Shown: positions 38,387-47,967, numbered from the stretch's first letter. The stretch: DNA of 64,000 nucleotides from Pantoea dispersa (GCF_014155765.1 NZ_SCKT01000001.1:186001-250000), one strand, 5' to 3'. A program made the numbers and translations. The notes: generated by a model not told the origin, from the letters alone.

Positions 38387-40132
38387 ATGACGTACCTGTT
38401 TAACCAGCCATCCGCGTTTGCCGCGGAACTGATCGAAGGCTTTGTGGCCGCCAACGCCGATAAAGTACGCCAGGTGAGCGGTGGCGTGGTGCGCAGCACG
38501 CGCAGCCAGCCGGATACCGTGGCGGTGATTGTCGGTGGCGGTTCCGGTCACTATCCCGCCTTTGCCGGATTGGTCGGCCAGGGCCTGGCGCACGGGGCGG
38601 CAATGGGCAATCTGTTCGCTTCGCCGTCGGCGCAGCAAATCTACAACGTCGCGCGCGCGGCGCATAACGGCGCGGGTGTGCTGTTGCTGTTTGGAAACTA
38701 TGCCGGTGACGTGCTGCATTTTGGTCAGGCGTGCGAGCGGCTGCGCGCTGAAGGTATTGCCTGTGAGGTGCTGGCGGTAACGGATGATGTGTCCAGCGCC
38801 AGCCACGATGAGCGTCTGAAGCGACGCGGCGTCGCCGGCGATCTGTGTGTGTTTAAAGTGGCGGCGGCCGCGGCAGAAGCGGGTGACGATCTGGCTACGG
38901 TGCTGAAAAAAGCGCAGCACGCCAACGATCGCACCCGCACCTTCGGCGTGGCATTTTCCGGCTGCACGCTGCCGGGCGCTTCGCATCCGCTGTTTGAGGT
39001 AGAGAAAGGGCGCATGGCGCTCGGGCTGGGCATCCACGGTGAGCCGGGCATCAGCGAAACGGCGGTGCCGCGCGCCGACGAGCTGGCAGAAATCTTTGTC
39101 GACCGACTGCTGAGTGAGCGGCCAGCGGATGTGGCGCAGGTGGCGGGACAGCGCGTGGCGGTAATCCTCAACGGTCTCGGTTCAGTCAAGTATGAAGAGC
39201 TGTTTGTGGTGTATCGCCGCATCGCCCAGCTGCTGTCGGCGGCGCAGTTGCAGGTGGTGGAGCCGGATGTCGGCGAATTCGTCACCAGTTTTAACATGGC
39301 AGGCGTCTCGCTGACGCTGATGTGGCTCGATGATGAACTGGAAACGCTGTGGCGCGCGCCGGCCAATACGCCAGCCTACCGCAAAGGCAGCGTCCTGATT
39401 GCCGAGCCGCTCAGCGCCGCCGAGTGCGAAGAGATCCGTGAAGAGACGTTACCGCAGGCCAGCACTGCATCACAACACAGCGCACGGCGCGTTCTTGAAC
39501 TGCTGGAAGCGGTGGCGGTGATGATTCAGCGTCATGCCGGCCAACTGGGCGACATTGATGCGGTAGCGGGCGACGGCGATCACGGCATTGGTATGGAGCG
39601 CGGCGTACTCGGCGCGGTGGAAAAGGCGCGTGAGGTGGCCGCGCGTGGCGCCGGCGCTGGCAGTCTGCTGTGTCGCGCCGCCGATGCCTGGGCGGATAAA
39701 GCGGGCGGCACGTCCGGAGCCCTGTGGGGCGTGGCACTGACCGCGCTCGGCACCGCGCTGGGCGACAGCGCGGCAGCGGATGCACCACGCGTCGCTGCCG
39801 GCGTCCGGGATGCCAAAGAGGGCATTATGCACTTCGGCAAAGCGCGCGTCGGTGATAAAACCATGGTTGACGTGCTGGTTCCGTTTAGCGACACGCTGAG
39901 CGCTGCGGTCGCGCAGGGCGCATCACTCACCGAAGCCTGGTTACGTGCGGCAGCGGTGGCGGAGCAGGCCGCGCAGGCCACCGCGCAGCTGGTACCGAAA
40001 GTGGGGCGTGCACGGCCGCTGGCAGAAAAAAGCGTTGGCACGCCGGACGCCGGTGCGGTTTCACTGGCGATGATCGTCAACACCGTTGGCAATCTGTTAA
40101 AAGAACACAGTGCATCTGAACAGGGAGCGTAA
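38387..40132 (+). CDS. lerK: L-erythrulose 1-kinase, DhaK-DhaL fusion
   Basis: The 581-residue protein joins an N-terminal DhaK domain (about 1-330) to a C-terminal DhaL domain (about 365-570). DhaK shows GGGSGHYPAFAG with His55 and the covalent substrate-binding His217 in LGLGIHGEPG; DhaL shows AGDGDHGIGMERG, the Mg-ATP-binding Asp cluster. It is therefore an ATP-dependent (not PTS-dependent) ketose kinase. In this setting it fits LerK, phosphorylating L-erythrulose at C1; dihydroxyacetone kinase is the alternative from sequence alone. Confidence 0.83.
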   Translation: MTYLFNQPSAFAAELIEGFVAANADKVRQVSGGVVRSTRSQPDTVAVIVGGGSGHYPAFAGLVGQGLAHGAAMGNLFASPSAQQIYNVARAAHNGAGVLLLFGNYAGDVLHFGQACERLRAEGIACEVLAVTDDVSSASHDERLKRRGVAGDLCVFKVAAAAAEAGDDLATVLKKAQHANDRTRTFGVAFSGCTLPGASHPLFEVEKGRMALGLGIHGEPGISETAVPRADELAEIFVDRLLSERPADVAQVAGQRVAVILNGLGSVKYEELFVVYRRIAQLLSAAQLQVVEPDVGEFVTSFNMAGVSLTLMWLDDELETLWRAPANTPAYRKGSVLIAEPLSAAECEEIREETLPQASTASQHSARRVLELLEAVAVMIQRHAGQLGDIDAVAGDGDHGIGMERGVLGAVEKAREVAARGAGAGSLLCRAADAWADKAGGTSGALWGVALTALGTALGDSAAADAPRVAAGVRDAKEGIMHFGKARVGDKTMVDVLVPFSDTLSAAVAQGASLTEAWLRAAAVAEQAAQATAQLVPKVGRARPLAEKSVGTPDAGAVSLAMIVNTVGNLLKEHSASEQGA

Positions 40133-40134
40133 TT

Positions 40135-40911
40135 ATGGCTCAGCCTAAAATCTGGCTTGGCGTCAGCCTGAAAATGTATTTCGGCTATCAGCAAACGCTG
40201 GCGTGGTGTCGCGAGGTTGCGACGCTGGCGCGGCATCCGGCGGTGCAGCGCGGTGACGTCGGGCTGTTTGTGCTGCCTGCCTATCCGGCCATCCCGGCGG
40301 TGCGGGAGATTTTTGCCGGCACGCCGGTGCGCGTCGGCGCGCAGGACGTGTGTCAGGCGGAAAACGGCGCCTGGACCGGTGAGGTCAGCGCCAGCATGCT
40401 GCAGGAGCTGGGGTGCTCACTGGCAGAGATCGGTCACGCCGAACGCCGTCGCCATTTTCATGAAGATAAAACGCAGATTGCCGCCAAAGTGGCGATGGCG
40501 CTGCGTTATCGCCTGACCCCGGTGCTGTGCATCGGTGAACCGCAGCAGGGCACGCCTGAGCAGGCGATTGCGCTGTGTCAGCAGCAGCTGCAGGAGGCGC
40601 TGGCGGAGGCCGCGCAACACGCGCTCAGCGGTGAGGTGTTGTTTGCTTACGAACCGCAGTGGGCCATTGGCGCACCGCAGCCGGCGCCGGACAGCTACAT
40701 CCGCGCGGTGTGCAGCGGGCTACAGCAGCTGACGACGCCAGACGGCATCACGCTGCGGGTGATTTACGGCGGCAGCGCCGGTCCGGGTCTGATTCAGCGC
40801 CTCGGCGGCGACGTCAACGGCCTGTTCCTCGGCCGCTTTGCCCACGATCCGCAGGCGCTGGCGCAAATCGTGCAGGAAGCCAGTGCGCTGGCTGAGGAGC
40901 TGCCGTCATGA
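40135..40911 (+). CDS. lerI: L-erythrulose-1-phosphate isomerase (triose-phosphate-isomerase family)
   Basis: The 258-residue TIM barrel keeps the catalytic triad: Lys13 (SLKMY in place of NWKMN), His101 (EIGHAERR) and Glu173 (AYEPQWAIG), and the loop-7 YGGSAGPG. The changed N-terminal motif and its place in a catabolic operon mark it as a specialized paralogue, not housekeeping TpiA. LerI-type enzymes turn L-erythrulose 1-phosphate into D-erythrulose 4-phosphate. It overlaps oiaX by four bases. Confidence 0.83.
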   Translation: MAQPKIWLGVSLKMYFGYQQTLAWCREVATLARHPAVQRGDVGLFVLPAYPAIPAVREIFAGTPVRVGAQDVCQAENGAWTGEVSASMLQELGCSLAEIGHAERRRHFHEDKTQIAAKVAMALRYRLTPVLCIGEPQQGTPEQAIALCQQQLQEALAEAAQHALSGEVLFAYEPQWAIGAPQPAPDSYIRAVCSGLQQLTTPDGITLRVIYGGSAGPGLIQRLGGDVNGLFLGRFAHDPQALAQIVQEASALAEELPS

Positions 40912-41726
40912 GCCGCATCGGACTCAGTACCTATGCGTTTTTCTGGCGCATGTCGCCCCAGGTGCCACAGCCGCTCACGCTGGCGCAGATGCTGCAGCAC
41001 ACCGCCGATCTCGACGTGTCGGTATTTCAGATTTGCGACTACCCGGCGATTGAGCAGTGGTCAGATGAACAGCTGCTGGCGCTGCGTCAGCAGGCGGATG
41101 CGCTTGGCATCACGCTGGAGCTGGGCACGCGTGGTCTCGGCAGCGCGCATCTGCGCCGCTATCTGCATATCGCCGCTATTCTCGACGCGCGCGTGGTGCG
41201 CTCAATGTTCAACACCGCCGATCACCGGCCATCGCTGGATGAAGCGGCCAATCTGATTGCTGCCGTGCTGACGGATTTTGCCCGCCAGCAGGTGCGGCTG
41301 TGCCTGGAAACCTACGAGCAGGTCAGCAGCGCGGCGATGATGTCGGTGATCAACCGCTTTCTCTCGCCGTGGCTGTGCGTCTGTCTCGATCCGGCCAACT
41401 GCGTCGCCGGACTGGAACTGCAGGAGCAGGTGATCGCCAATACCGCTGCGCGCGTCGGCAATCTGCACATCAAAGATTTCGCCTTTACCCGCCGTGCCGG
41501 CTGGGTCGGTTTTACCCTGGCCGGCTGTCCGATGGGCGAAGGGAAGCTGGATTATGACCGGCTGATCGCCAGCGTGCGGCCAGCCGATCGCGACATCAAC
41601 CAAATCATCGAACACTGGTTGCCGTGGCAGGACGATGCCGCGCAGACCTGCGCGCGGGAAGCTGAATGGACCCGCCGCGCCGTTGAATTCCTACGCAGTA
41701 AACAAGATCAGGAGTCGTTAACATGA
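40908..41726 (+). CDS. oiaX: 3-oxo-isoapionate decarboxylase (xylose-isomerase-like TIM barrel)
   Basis: The 272-residue protein belongs to the sugar phosphate isomerase/epimerase (AP endonuclease 2) family. The four metal ligands are recognizable: Glu134 (CLETYEQ), Asp161 (CLDPANC), His187 (NLHIKDF) and Glu211 (CPMGEGKLDYD). In D-apionate pathways described in Pectobacterium, OiaX of this fold decarboxylates 3-oxo-isoapionate to L-erythrulose. The assignment rests on fold plus the combination with apnO, lerK, lerI and derI. It overlaps both neighbours as ATGA. Confidence 0.77.
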   Translation: MSRIGLSTYAFFWRMSPQVPQPLTLAQMLQHTADLDVSVFQICDYPAIEQWSDEQLLALRQQADALGITLELGTRGLGSAHLRRYLHIAAILDARVVRSMFNTADHRPSLDEAANLIAAVLTDFARQQVRLCLETYEQVSSAAMMSVINRFLSPWLCVCLDPANCVAGLELQEQVIANTAARVGNLHIKDFAFTRRAGWVGFTLAGCPMGEGKLDYDRLIASVRPADRDINQIIEHWLPWQDDAAQTCAREAEWTRRAVEFLRSKQDQESLT

Positions 41727-42580
41727 GCAAGGCATTGAAAACCATCACCGTGATCGGCGCAGGCGGCAAAATGGGCATGCGTATTTCCGCTAATTTGCAG
41801 CACAGCGCTTATCAGGTGTTTTACTGCGAGAATTCACCGCAGGCGCAGCAGCAGGTGATTGCACAAGGACGCGAGCTGTCGGATGCCGCGTCGGTGGTGC
41901 CGCTGAGTGACGTGGTGATCCTCGCCGTGCCGGATATCGTACTGGGTAAAGTCTCGCAAAGCGTGGTGCCACAGATGCAAAGCGGTGCGGTGCTGCTGAC
42001 GCTCGATCCGGCCGCGGCCTACGCCAACCTGATCGCCCAGCGTGACGGCATCGAATACGCGGTCGCGCACCCGTGCCATCCGTCGGTATTTCTTGCCCGC
42101 TACACCAAAGAGGAGCACGCCGATGCGTTTGGTGGCGTCGCTGCCGTTCAGCACGTCGCGGCAGCCTGGGAAAGCGGCAGCGCTGAGCAGAAGGCAGAGC
42201 TGAGTAAGGTGATTAGCGTGATGTACGGCCCGGTTGATCAGGTGCACTGGGTCACGGTGACGCAACTGGCGTATCTGGAACCGACGCTGGTCGAAACCGT
42301 CGCCTGCATGGTCGGTGCCTTCATGAAAGAGGCGCTGGATGAAACGGTAAAACACAGCGGCGTCCCGGAAGAGGCAGCGAAGGCCATGCTGTACGGTCAT
42401 ATTCAGATTGCGCTGGCGGTCGCTTTCCGCGCCACCAACCCGTTCTCGGATGCCTGCATGATCGCCATGGAGTATGGCCGCGAGAAGATCATCAAACCGG
42501 ACTGGAAACAGATCTTCGATCAGCAAGAGCTGGATAAGGTTATTGCCCGCATGCTGAAAATTGACGCCATTCAGCGTTAA
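41723..42580 (+). CDS. apnO: D-apionate oxidoisomerase (PGDH C-terminal-domain family)
   Basis: The 285-residue NAD(P)-dependent enzyme has the Rossmann loop GAGGKMG at 12-18 and an all-helical C-terminal domain of the phosphogluconate dehydrogenase-like type (AHPCHPSVFLARYTKEEHADAF). ApnO converts D-apionate to 3-oxo-isoapionate. It would supply the substrate of the upstream oiaX product. The last gene of the tightly packed block. Confidence 0.8.
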   Translation: MSKALKTITVIGAGGKMGMRISANLQHSAYQVFYCENSPQAQQQVIAQGRELSDAASVVPLSDVVILAVPDIVLGKVSQSVVPQMQSGAVLLTLDPAAAYANLIAQRDGIEYAVAHPCHPSVFLARYTKEEHADAFGGVAAVQHVAAAWESGSAEQKAELSKVISVMYGPVDQVHWVTVTQLAYLEPTLVETVACMVGAFMKEALDETVKHSGVPEEAAKAMLYGHIQIALAVAFRATNPFSDACMIAMEYGREKIIKPDWKQIFDQQELDKVIARMLKIDAIQR

Positions 42581-42594
42581 GCGTGACAGCAGCG

Positions 42595-42631
42595 GCGACT
42601 CGCGGCGTTGCTGGCTGGCGAAGCGAGTCGC
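42595..42631. repeat. Hairpin between apnO and the SorC regulator
   Basis: GCGACTCGC (42595-42603) and GCGAGTCGC (42623-42631) form a 9-bp stem with a 19-nt loop, without a T run. It may lower readthrough into the regulator gene. Confidence 0.5.
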
Positions 42632-42688
42632 ATCAATGATATAACTCCCTGCTGAGCACTCCGCACGACGATACAAGACAGGTAACGG

Positions 42689-43654
42689 ATGGAAAAAAAC
42701 ACGCTTTCTCAGGACTCCGAGCTGCTGACGGAAATTGCCGTCGCCTACTATCAGGACGAAATCACCCAGGAGGAGATTGCGCGTAAGTTTGGGATTTCCC
42801 GTATTAAGGTGGGGCGACTGCTGAAACGCGCGCGTGAAGAGGGCATCGTCGAGATCAATGTGCGCTACCATCCGGTGTTCAGTACGCGGCTGGAACAGCA
42901 GTTGCAGACGCGCTTTCCTCATCTGCAGCGCGCGCTGATTGCCCTCGATTCGCCAGACAGCGACGAGCAGCGGCGTCAGGTGGCGGCGCTGGTGTCGGCG
43001 CATCTCGCGCAGTCGCTGAAAGACAACGCCATTGTCGCCGTGGGTCAGGGGCGCAACGTGGCGGCCGTCGCCGATTATCCCGGTCAGGTGCCGACGCGCA
43101 ACTGCCTGTTTATCAGCGGCATCGGCGGCACCCATCGTCCGGGGGATGCCATCAACGCGGACCACATCAGCCGCCGGCTGGCCAAAAAGTTTGGCGGCAT
43201 CAGCGAAACCCTGTACGCCCCGGCTTACGTCGAAAACCGGGCGCTGCGCGACGCTTTCATGCAAAACGGCACCATCAAAGAGACGCTCGACCGCGCGCGC
43301 AAAGCGGATGTGGCACTGGTGGGCATCGGCGACATGAACGAAAACAGCTATATGGTGAAGCTCGGCTGGTTCACACCGCATGAGATCATTGATGCCAGCG
43401 TCAATCAGGGCGTGACCGGTGATGTGGCCGGCTATGATTTTTTTAATGCCCAGGGCCAGCACGTGGATACGGTGATGAACGACCGGGTAATTGGCCTGAG
43501 TATCGATGAGCTGCGTAAAATTCCCTGCGTGATTGCCATTGCCGCTGAAAACACCAAAGCCATGGCGATCCTCGGCGCGCTGCGCACCGGCGCTATCGAC
43601 ATCATTGCCACCACGGCGCAGAACATCCGCACCATTCTGAGCATGTCGCAGTAA
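42689..43654 (+). CDS. SorC-family transcriptional regulator of the D-apionate cluster
   Basis: The 321-residue protein has an N-terminal HTH (residues 12-60, EITQEEIARKFGISRIKVGRLLKRA) and the SorC/CggR sugar-phosphate-binding domain (VGQGRNVAAVADYP, ALVGIGDMNENSY). Such regulators respond to phosphorylated sugars, here probably a tetrulose phosphate. It follows apnO by 108 bases on the same strand, so it may be cotranscribed. The likely operator is the repeated ACATATGTTC motif upstream of the MFS gene. Confidence 0.87.
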   Translation: MEKNTLSQDSELLTEIAVAYYQDEITQEEIARKFGISRIKVGRLLKRAREEGIVEINVRYHPVFSTRLEQQLQTRFPHLQRALIALDSPDSDEQRRQVAALVSAHLAQSLKDNAIVAVGQGRNVAAVADYPGQVPTRNCLFISGIGGTHRPGDAINADHISRRLAKKFGGISETLYAPAYVENRALRDAFMQNGTIKETLDRARKADVALVGIGDMNENSYMVKLGWFTPHEIIDASVNQGVTGDVAGYDFFNAQGQHVDTVMNDRVIGLSIDELRKIPCVIAIAAENTKAMAILGALRTGAIDIIATTAQNIRTILSMSQ

Positions 43655-43668
43655 CGCATAAGCGCCTG

Positions 43669-43695
43669 CCCGGCGCGGCCTGCGGGTGCGCCGGG
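43669..43695. repeat. GC-rich hairpin after the SorC gene
   Basis: CCCGGCGC (43669-43676) and GCGCCGGG (43688-43695) form an 8-bp stem with an 11-nt loop; no T run follows. Confidence 0.5.
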
Positions 43696-43810
43696 TGAGG
43701 GGGATTCTGCGCCAGGTCGCCGTCCATCACTCAACCGTCACGTCAGCGCCATAAATCTTTCATCCGCCTCAGCTAGCTTACCGCCATTCTGATTTCAGGA
43801 CTGCGGATGC

Positions 43811-44914
43811 ATGAGCCATCTCTCGCTGCAACACATCACCAAAACCTGGGGCGATAAAATCGCACTGCAGGATATCAGCTTCGACGTGGCGCAAGGCAGT
43901 TTCGTCGCACTGCTGGGGCCTTCAGGCTGCGGTAAATCGACGCTGTTGCGCACCCTCGCCGGGCTGGAAACGGCCGACAGCGGCCGCATTTATTTCAATC
44001 ACACCGACGTCACGCCTCTGCCACCGGCGCAGCGCAATCTGTCGATGGTGTTTCAGTCTTACGCGCTGTTTCCTCACCTGAGCGTGCGGGAGAATCTGCT
44101 GTTTGGCCTGAAGGCGCGCGGTGAAGATAAGCAACAGTTTGCCGCCCGGCTGGCGCAGGTCAGCGCACTGCTTGAGCTGGAACCGCTGCTGGCGCGCCTG
44201 CCTTCACAGCTCTCCGGCGGCCAGCAGCAGCGCGTGGCGCTGGGCAGGGCGGTGATCGCCAACAATACTCTGTGTCTGATGGATGAGCCGTTATCCAACC
44301 TGGATGCCAAACTGCGCCAGAGCATGCGGCGCGAAATCCGCGCGCTGCAAAAGCAGCTCGGGCTGACCATGTTGTACGTCACCCACGATCAGACCGAAGC
44401 GATGAGCATGGCCGATCACATCATTCTGCTCAACGATGGCCGCATTGAGCAACACGGCACGCCAGACCAGCTCTACAACCAGCCGGCGAGCTGTTTTGCC
44501 GCGCAGTTTATTGGCGCACCGCCAATGAATATCCTGCCACTGCACAGCAAAGGCGCGCATCACTACCTCAGCCATCTCAGCACACCGCTGCTGAGCTATG
44601 CCGGCGAAACGGCGCTGAGTCTGGGCCTGCGCGCGGAGGATATCCAGCTGGTCGCCCCGCAGCAGGCCGCGCTGAGTGCGCGGGTAGTGAGCTACGAATA
44701 CATGGGCGCGGACACGCTGCTGGTCTGTCGGTTGCCCGGCATCACGGAATCACTGACCGTCAAAGTGCCCGGCCTGCAGCGCTTCACGGATGACAGCCTG
44801 GTCGGCCTGCAGTGGTCCACCAGCCGGCAATACCTGTTTTCCACCACCAGCGGCCAGCGCTGTGTCGCTGCTGAACACCCGATGTTGCTCGCTGAGAAAA
44901 AATACGCTGTTTAA
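43811..44914 (+). CDS. UgpC/MalK-like ABC transporter ATPase
   Basis: The 367-residue ATPase powers a CUT1-type importer. It has Walker A at 36-44 (GPSGCGKST), the signature LSGGQQQRVALGRA, Walker B LCLMDEPLSNLD, and a C-terminal TOBE domain from about 235. Closest in style to UgpC. It heads a four-gene transporter set plus a phosphoesterase, starting about 150 bases after the SorC gene. Confidence 0.92.
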   Translation: MSHLSLQHITKTWGDKIALQDISFDVAQGSFVALLGPSGCGKSTLLRTLAGLETADSGRIYFNHTDVTPLPPAQRNLSMVFQSYALFPHLSVRENLLFGLKARGEDKQQFAARLAQVSALLELEPLLARLPSQLSGGQQQRVALGRAVIANNTLCLMDEPLSNLDAKLRQSMRREIRALQKQLGLTMLYVTHDQTEAMSMADHIILLNDGRIEQHGTPDQLYNQPASCFAAQFIGAPPMNILPLHSKGAHHYLSHLSTPLLSYAGETALSLGLRAEDIQLVAPQQAALSARVVSYEYMGADTLLVCRLPGITESLTVKVPGLQRFTDDSLVGLQWSTSRQYLFSTTSGQRCVAAEHPMLLAEKKYAV

Positions 44915-44941
44915 CCGTTGTCGTTTATTCAAGGGAAAATC

Positions 44942-46219
44942 ATGTCTGCGATCCGTTTCTCGCCTCTGGCTTGTGTCGTTATGCTGTGTGCCTCCGCGTC
45001 AGTGTTTGCTGCTGAGCCGGTGAAGTTACAGATGTACTATCCGATTGCGGTCGGCGGTAAAGTCAGCCACACCGTGGAAGCCCTGGTGGCGGATTTTGAA
45101 AAACAGCACCCTGAGATCAGCATTCAGCCGGTCTACACCGGCGATTACGCCACCACCGTGACCAAAGCGCTGACGGCGTTTCGCGGCGGTAACGCACCGC
45201 AGCTGGCGGTGATGGGCGATATTGAAGCCTGGTCGCTGATGGATGCCGGTGCCATTGTCGCCGCCAGTGATTTAGCCACGGGTGAAGAGGGCAAACAGTG
45301 GATCGACAGCTTCTATCCGGCCTTTTTGCGTCGCATTGAGGGCAAAGTGTGGGGCGTGCCTTTTCAGCGCTCAACTGTGGTGATGTACTGGAACAAACAG
45401 GCATTTGAGAAAGCCGGTCTCGATCCGAATACACCGCCCGCCACCTGGCAGCAGGTGGTGGCATTCAGCAAAAAACTGACGCTGAAACAGGCCAGCGGCG
45501 TCAGCCAGTGGGGCATTGAGATCCCTTCCACGCCGAACGGCTACTGGAATTTCCAGGGGCTGGCAGCCACCAATGGCGGACGGCTGGATAACGGCAAGGG
45601 CAACGCCGTGTATTTCAACACGCCGGGCAACGTGGAAACCCTGCAGTGGCTGACCGACCTCGGCCAGAAAGAGGAAGTCTCGCCGAAAGGCGCGATTGCC
45701 TGGGGCACCACGCCGCAGGACTTTATCAGTGGTAAAACGGCCATGATGGTCACCACCACCGGCAACCTGACCAACGTGCGTGACAACGCGACCTTCCCGT
45801 TTGGCGTCGCCATGCTGCCGGAGAAAACCCAGCGCGGCAGCCCGACCGGTGGCGGCAACCTGTACGTGTTCAAAAGCGCCTCACCGGCGCAGCAGCAGGC
45901 GGCGATGCGCTTCATCCGCTGGGTCACCGCACCGGAACAGGCCGCGCGCTGGAGTATCGCTACCGGCTATGTCGCCACCTCGCCAGCAGCGTGGGACACG
46001 GCGGCAATGAAAGCCTATGTGCAGCAGGTGCCTCAGGCACTGGTGGCGCGTGAGCAGCTGAAATATGCTCAGCCGGAGCTCTCGACCTACAACAGCGTGC
46101 AGATTCAGGACGCGCTCAATCACGCCATAGAAGCAGCGGTGACGCAGAGCAAAACCCCGGCCCAGGCGCTGGCCGATGCGCAGAAACAGGCTGACCGCCT
46201 GCTGAAAAACTATCAGTGA
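44942..46219 (+). CDS. UgpB-like periplasmic solute-binding protein
   Basis: The 425-residue precursor begins at 44942 (MSAIRFSPLACVVMLC) with a signal peptide ending SVFAAEP. The mature part is an SBP_bac_1 fold (YYPIAVGGKVSHTVEALVADFEKQHP) resembling UgpB, the receptor for sn-glycerol 3-phosphate and its diesters. GTGGGNLYVF lies where UgpB-type proteins contact the ligand. It follows the ATPase by 27 bases. Confidence 0.9.
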   Translation: MSAIRFSPLACVVMLCASASVFAAEPVKLQMYYPIAVGGKVSHTVEALVADFEKQHPEISIQPVYTGDYATTVTKALTAFRGGNAPQLAVMGDIEAWSLMDAGAIVAASDLATGEEGKQWIDSFYPAFLRRIEGKVWGVPFQRSTVVMYWNKQAFEKAGLDPNTPPATWQQVVAFSKKLTLKQASGVSQWGIEIPSTPNGYWNFQGLAATNGGRLDNGKGNAVYFNTPGNVETLQWLTDLGQKEEVSPKGAIAWGTTPQDFISGKTAMMVTTTGNLTNVRDNATFPFGVAMLPEKTQRGSPTGGGNLYVFKSASPAQQQAAMRFIRWVTAPEQAARWSIATGYVATSPAAWDTAAMKAYVQQVPQALVAREQLKYAQPELSTYNSVQIQDALNHAIEAAVTQSKTPAQALADAQKQADRLLKNYQ

Positions 46220-46229
46220 CGGCCGCGTG

Positions 46230-47140
46230 ATGAGTTCATTCTCTGGCAGCGCCGCCACGCTGCGCCCGCGCGGGTGGTCACTGCAGCTCAGCGGTTATTT
46301 GCTGCTGCTGCCCGCGCTCAGCTTCCTGCTACTGTTTACCCATTATCCGGCGCTGGCCACGCTGTGGCAGAGCCTGTTCAGCGCCGCGCGCGCTTCGCAT
46401 CCGGCCCATTTTGTCGGGCTGGATAACTATCGCGCGCTGCTGGATGACGACATTTTATGCAGTCGCTGTGGAATAACCTGCTGTATGCGCTGATCACCAT
46501 TCCGCTGGCGGTGACGCTGGCGCTGCTGATGGCGCTGGCGGTCAATCGTCGGCTGCGCGGCAACGCGCTGGTGCGTGCGGCCTTCTTCATTCCGTCGCTG
46601 CTGCCGATGATCGCCATCGCCAACCTGTGGCTGTTTTTCTACACGCCGCAGCTTGGCATCCTGAATAGCCTGCTGGCATGGTTTTCGCTACCGGCGGTCA
46701 ACTGGCTCGGCGAGCCGGATACCACGCTGTACTGCCTGATGGCGGTTTCGGTATGGCGCGAGGCGGGCTTTTTCATGATCTTTTATCTCGCCGCCCTGCA
46801 GCAGATCGATCCGCGCCTCAGCGAAGCCGCCGCGATTGAAGGCGCATCGCGCCGTTACTTTTTCCGCCGCGTGCAGTGGCCGCTACTGCTGCCTACCACG
46901 TTGTTTGTGCTGATCAACGCCTCGATGAACGCCTTCCGCATTGTCGATCAGGTGATTGCTATGACCAACGGCGGCCCGAACAACAGCAGTAGCCTGCTGC
47001 TGTTTTATATCTATCGTACCGCGTTCAGTTTCTGGGACATGCCAGCCGCGTCGGCCATGACGGTGGTGCTGCTGGTGATCCTCGGATCGATTGCGTTGAT
47101 CAAATTTCATCTGCTGGATAAGCGAGCCCATTATCAATGA
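46230..47140 (+). pseudogene. UgpA-like permease, split by a one-base frameshift
   Basis: Two frames together make one UgpA-type permease of about 303 residues. The first (from ATG 46230, MSSFSGSAATLRPRG) reads through DNYRALLDDDI and then goes out of frame at the run TTTT at 46453-46456; the second frame continues with MQSLWNNLLYALITIP to the stop at 47140. Inserting a single T restores DDIFMQSLWNN, the pattern expected from relatives. The second part holds the membrane core and EAA loop (EAAAIEGASRRYFFRRVQWP). Real mutation, phase variation, slippage on T4 or a sequencing error are all possible. The gene overlaps the next permease by four bases. Confidence 0.85.
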
Positions 47141-47955
47141 AAGCTGCATCCTCTCCGGGCGGTTTTGCGCTCAACCTGCTGATTTGGCTGGCCGCGCTGT
47201 TGTGGAGCATGCCGATGCTGGTAGCGCTGTGGATTGCCATTCATCCGGCCGCCGGCCAGGGGCACTTTTCACTGCTGGCGCCGCTGACGCTGGAGAACTT
47301 CATCAATGCCTGGCACGCGGCACCGTTTGCCCGCTACTTCCTCAATACCACGCTGCTGGTGCTGATGATTGTGGTGGTCCAGCTGGTGCTGGCCACGCTG
47401 GCCGCTTATGCACTGGTGCGGTTCCGCCTGAAATTTTCCGGTTTCCTCTTCGCGCTGATTCTGCTGCAGCTGATGATCAGCCCGGATGTGCTGATTCTGA
47501 ATAATTACCGCACCATCAGCGCGCTCGGGCTGCGCGATACCCTGACCGGCATTGCGCTGCCGTACTTTGCCTCGGCGTTCGCCATCTTTCTGCTGCGGCA
47601 GACGTTCAAAAGCATTCCGCTGGTGCTGGAAGAGGCGGCAACCGTTGAAGGAGCCAGCCGGTTTTACATTCTGCGCCACATCTACATTCCGCTGGCAAAG
47701 CCAATCTATGCGGCATTCGCGCTGGTCTCGATCAGCTTCCACTGGAACGATTTTCTCTGGCCGCTGGTGATCACCGACTCGGTTCAGGTGCGTCCGTTAA
47801 CCGTCGGGCTGCAGCTGTTTTCCGCGCCGGAGCAGGGCGTGCAGTGGGCGCTGATTGGGGCAGCAACGCTGATGACCACCTTGCCGTTGCTGCTGCTGTT
47901 TTTGCTGTTCCAGCGACAGTTTATTCATTCATTCATGCGTGCCGGTATTCGCTAA
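47137..47955 (+). CDS. UgpE-like ABC transporter permease
   Basis: The 272-residue protein has six predicted helices and the coupling loop EEAATVEGASRFYILRHIYIP of CUT1-family permeases. It pairs with the frameshifted UgpA-like subunit. If that subunit is inactive, this gene lacks a functional partner, yet its own frame is intact, which suggests either recent loss or a rescued frame. Confidence 0.9.
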   Translation: MKAASSPGGFALNLLIWLAALLWSMPMLVALWIAIHPAAGQGHFSLLAPLTLENFINAWHAAPFARYFLNTTLLVLMIVVVQLVLATLAAYALVRFRLKFSGFLFALILLQLMISPDVLILNNYRTISALGLRDTLTGIALPYFASAFAIFLLRQTFKSIPLVLEEAATVEGASRFYILRHIYIPLAKPIYAAFALVSISFHWNDFLWPLVITDSVQVRPLTVGLQLFSAPEQGVQWALIGAATLMTTLPLLLLFLLFQRQFIHSFMRAGIR

Positions 47956-47967
47956 GGAGAGCCAGAG

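Noticed and set aside
41834-43462. 542-codon open frame on the minus strand
   Set aside because: It spans apnO and the SorC gene in antisense with no recognizable domain or ribosome site.
46457-47140. Treating the 227-codon frame as a normal stand-alone permease
   Set aside because: It lacks the first membrane segment and periplasmic lead of UgpA-type permeases, which are encoded immediately upstream in another frame.
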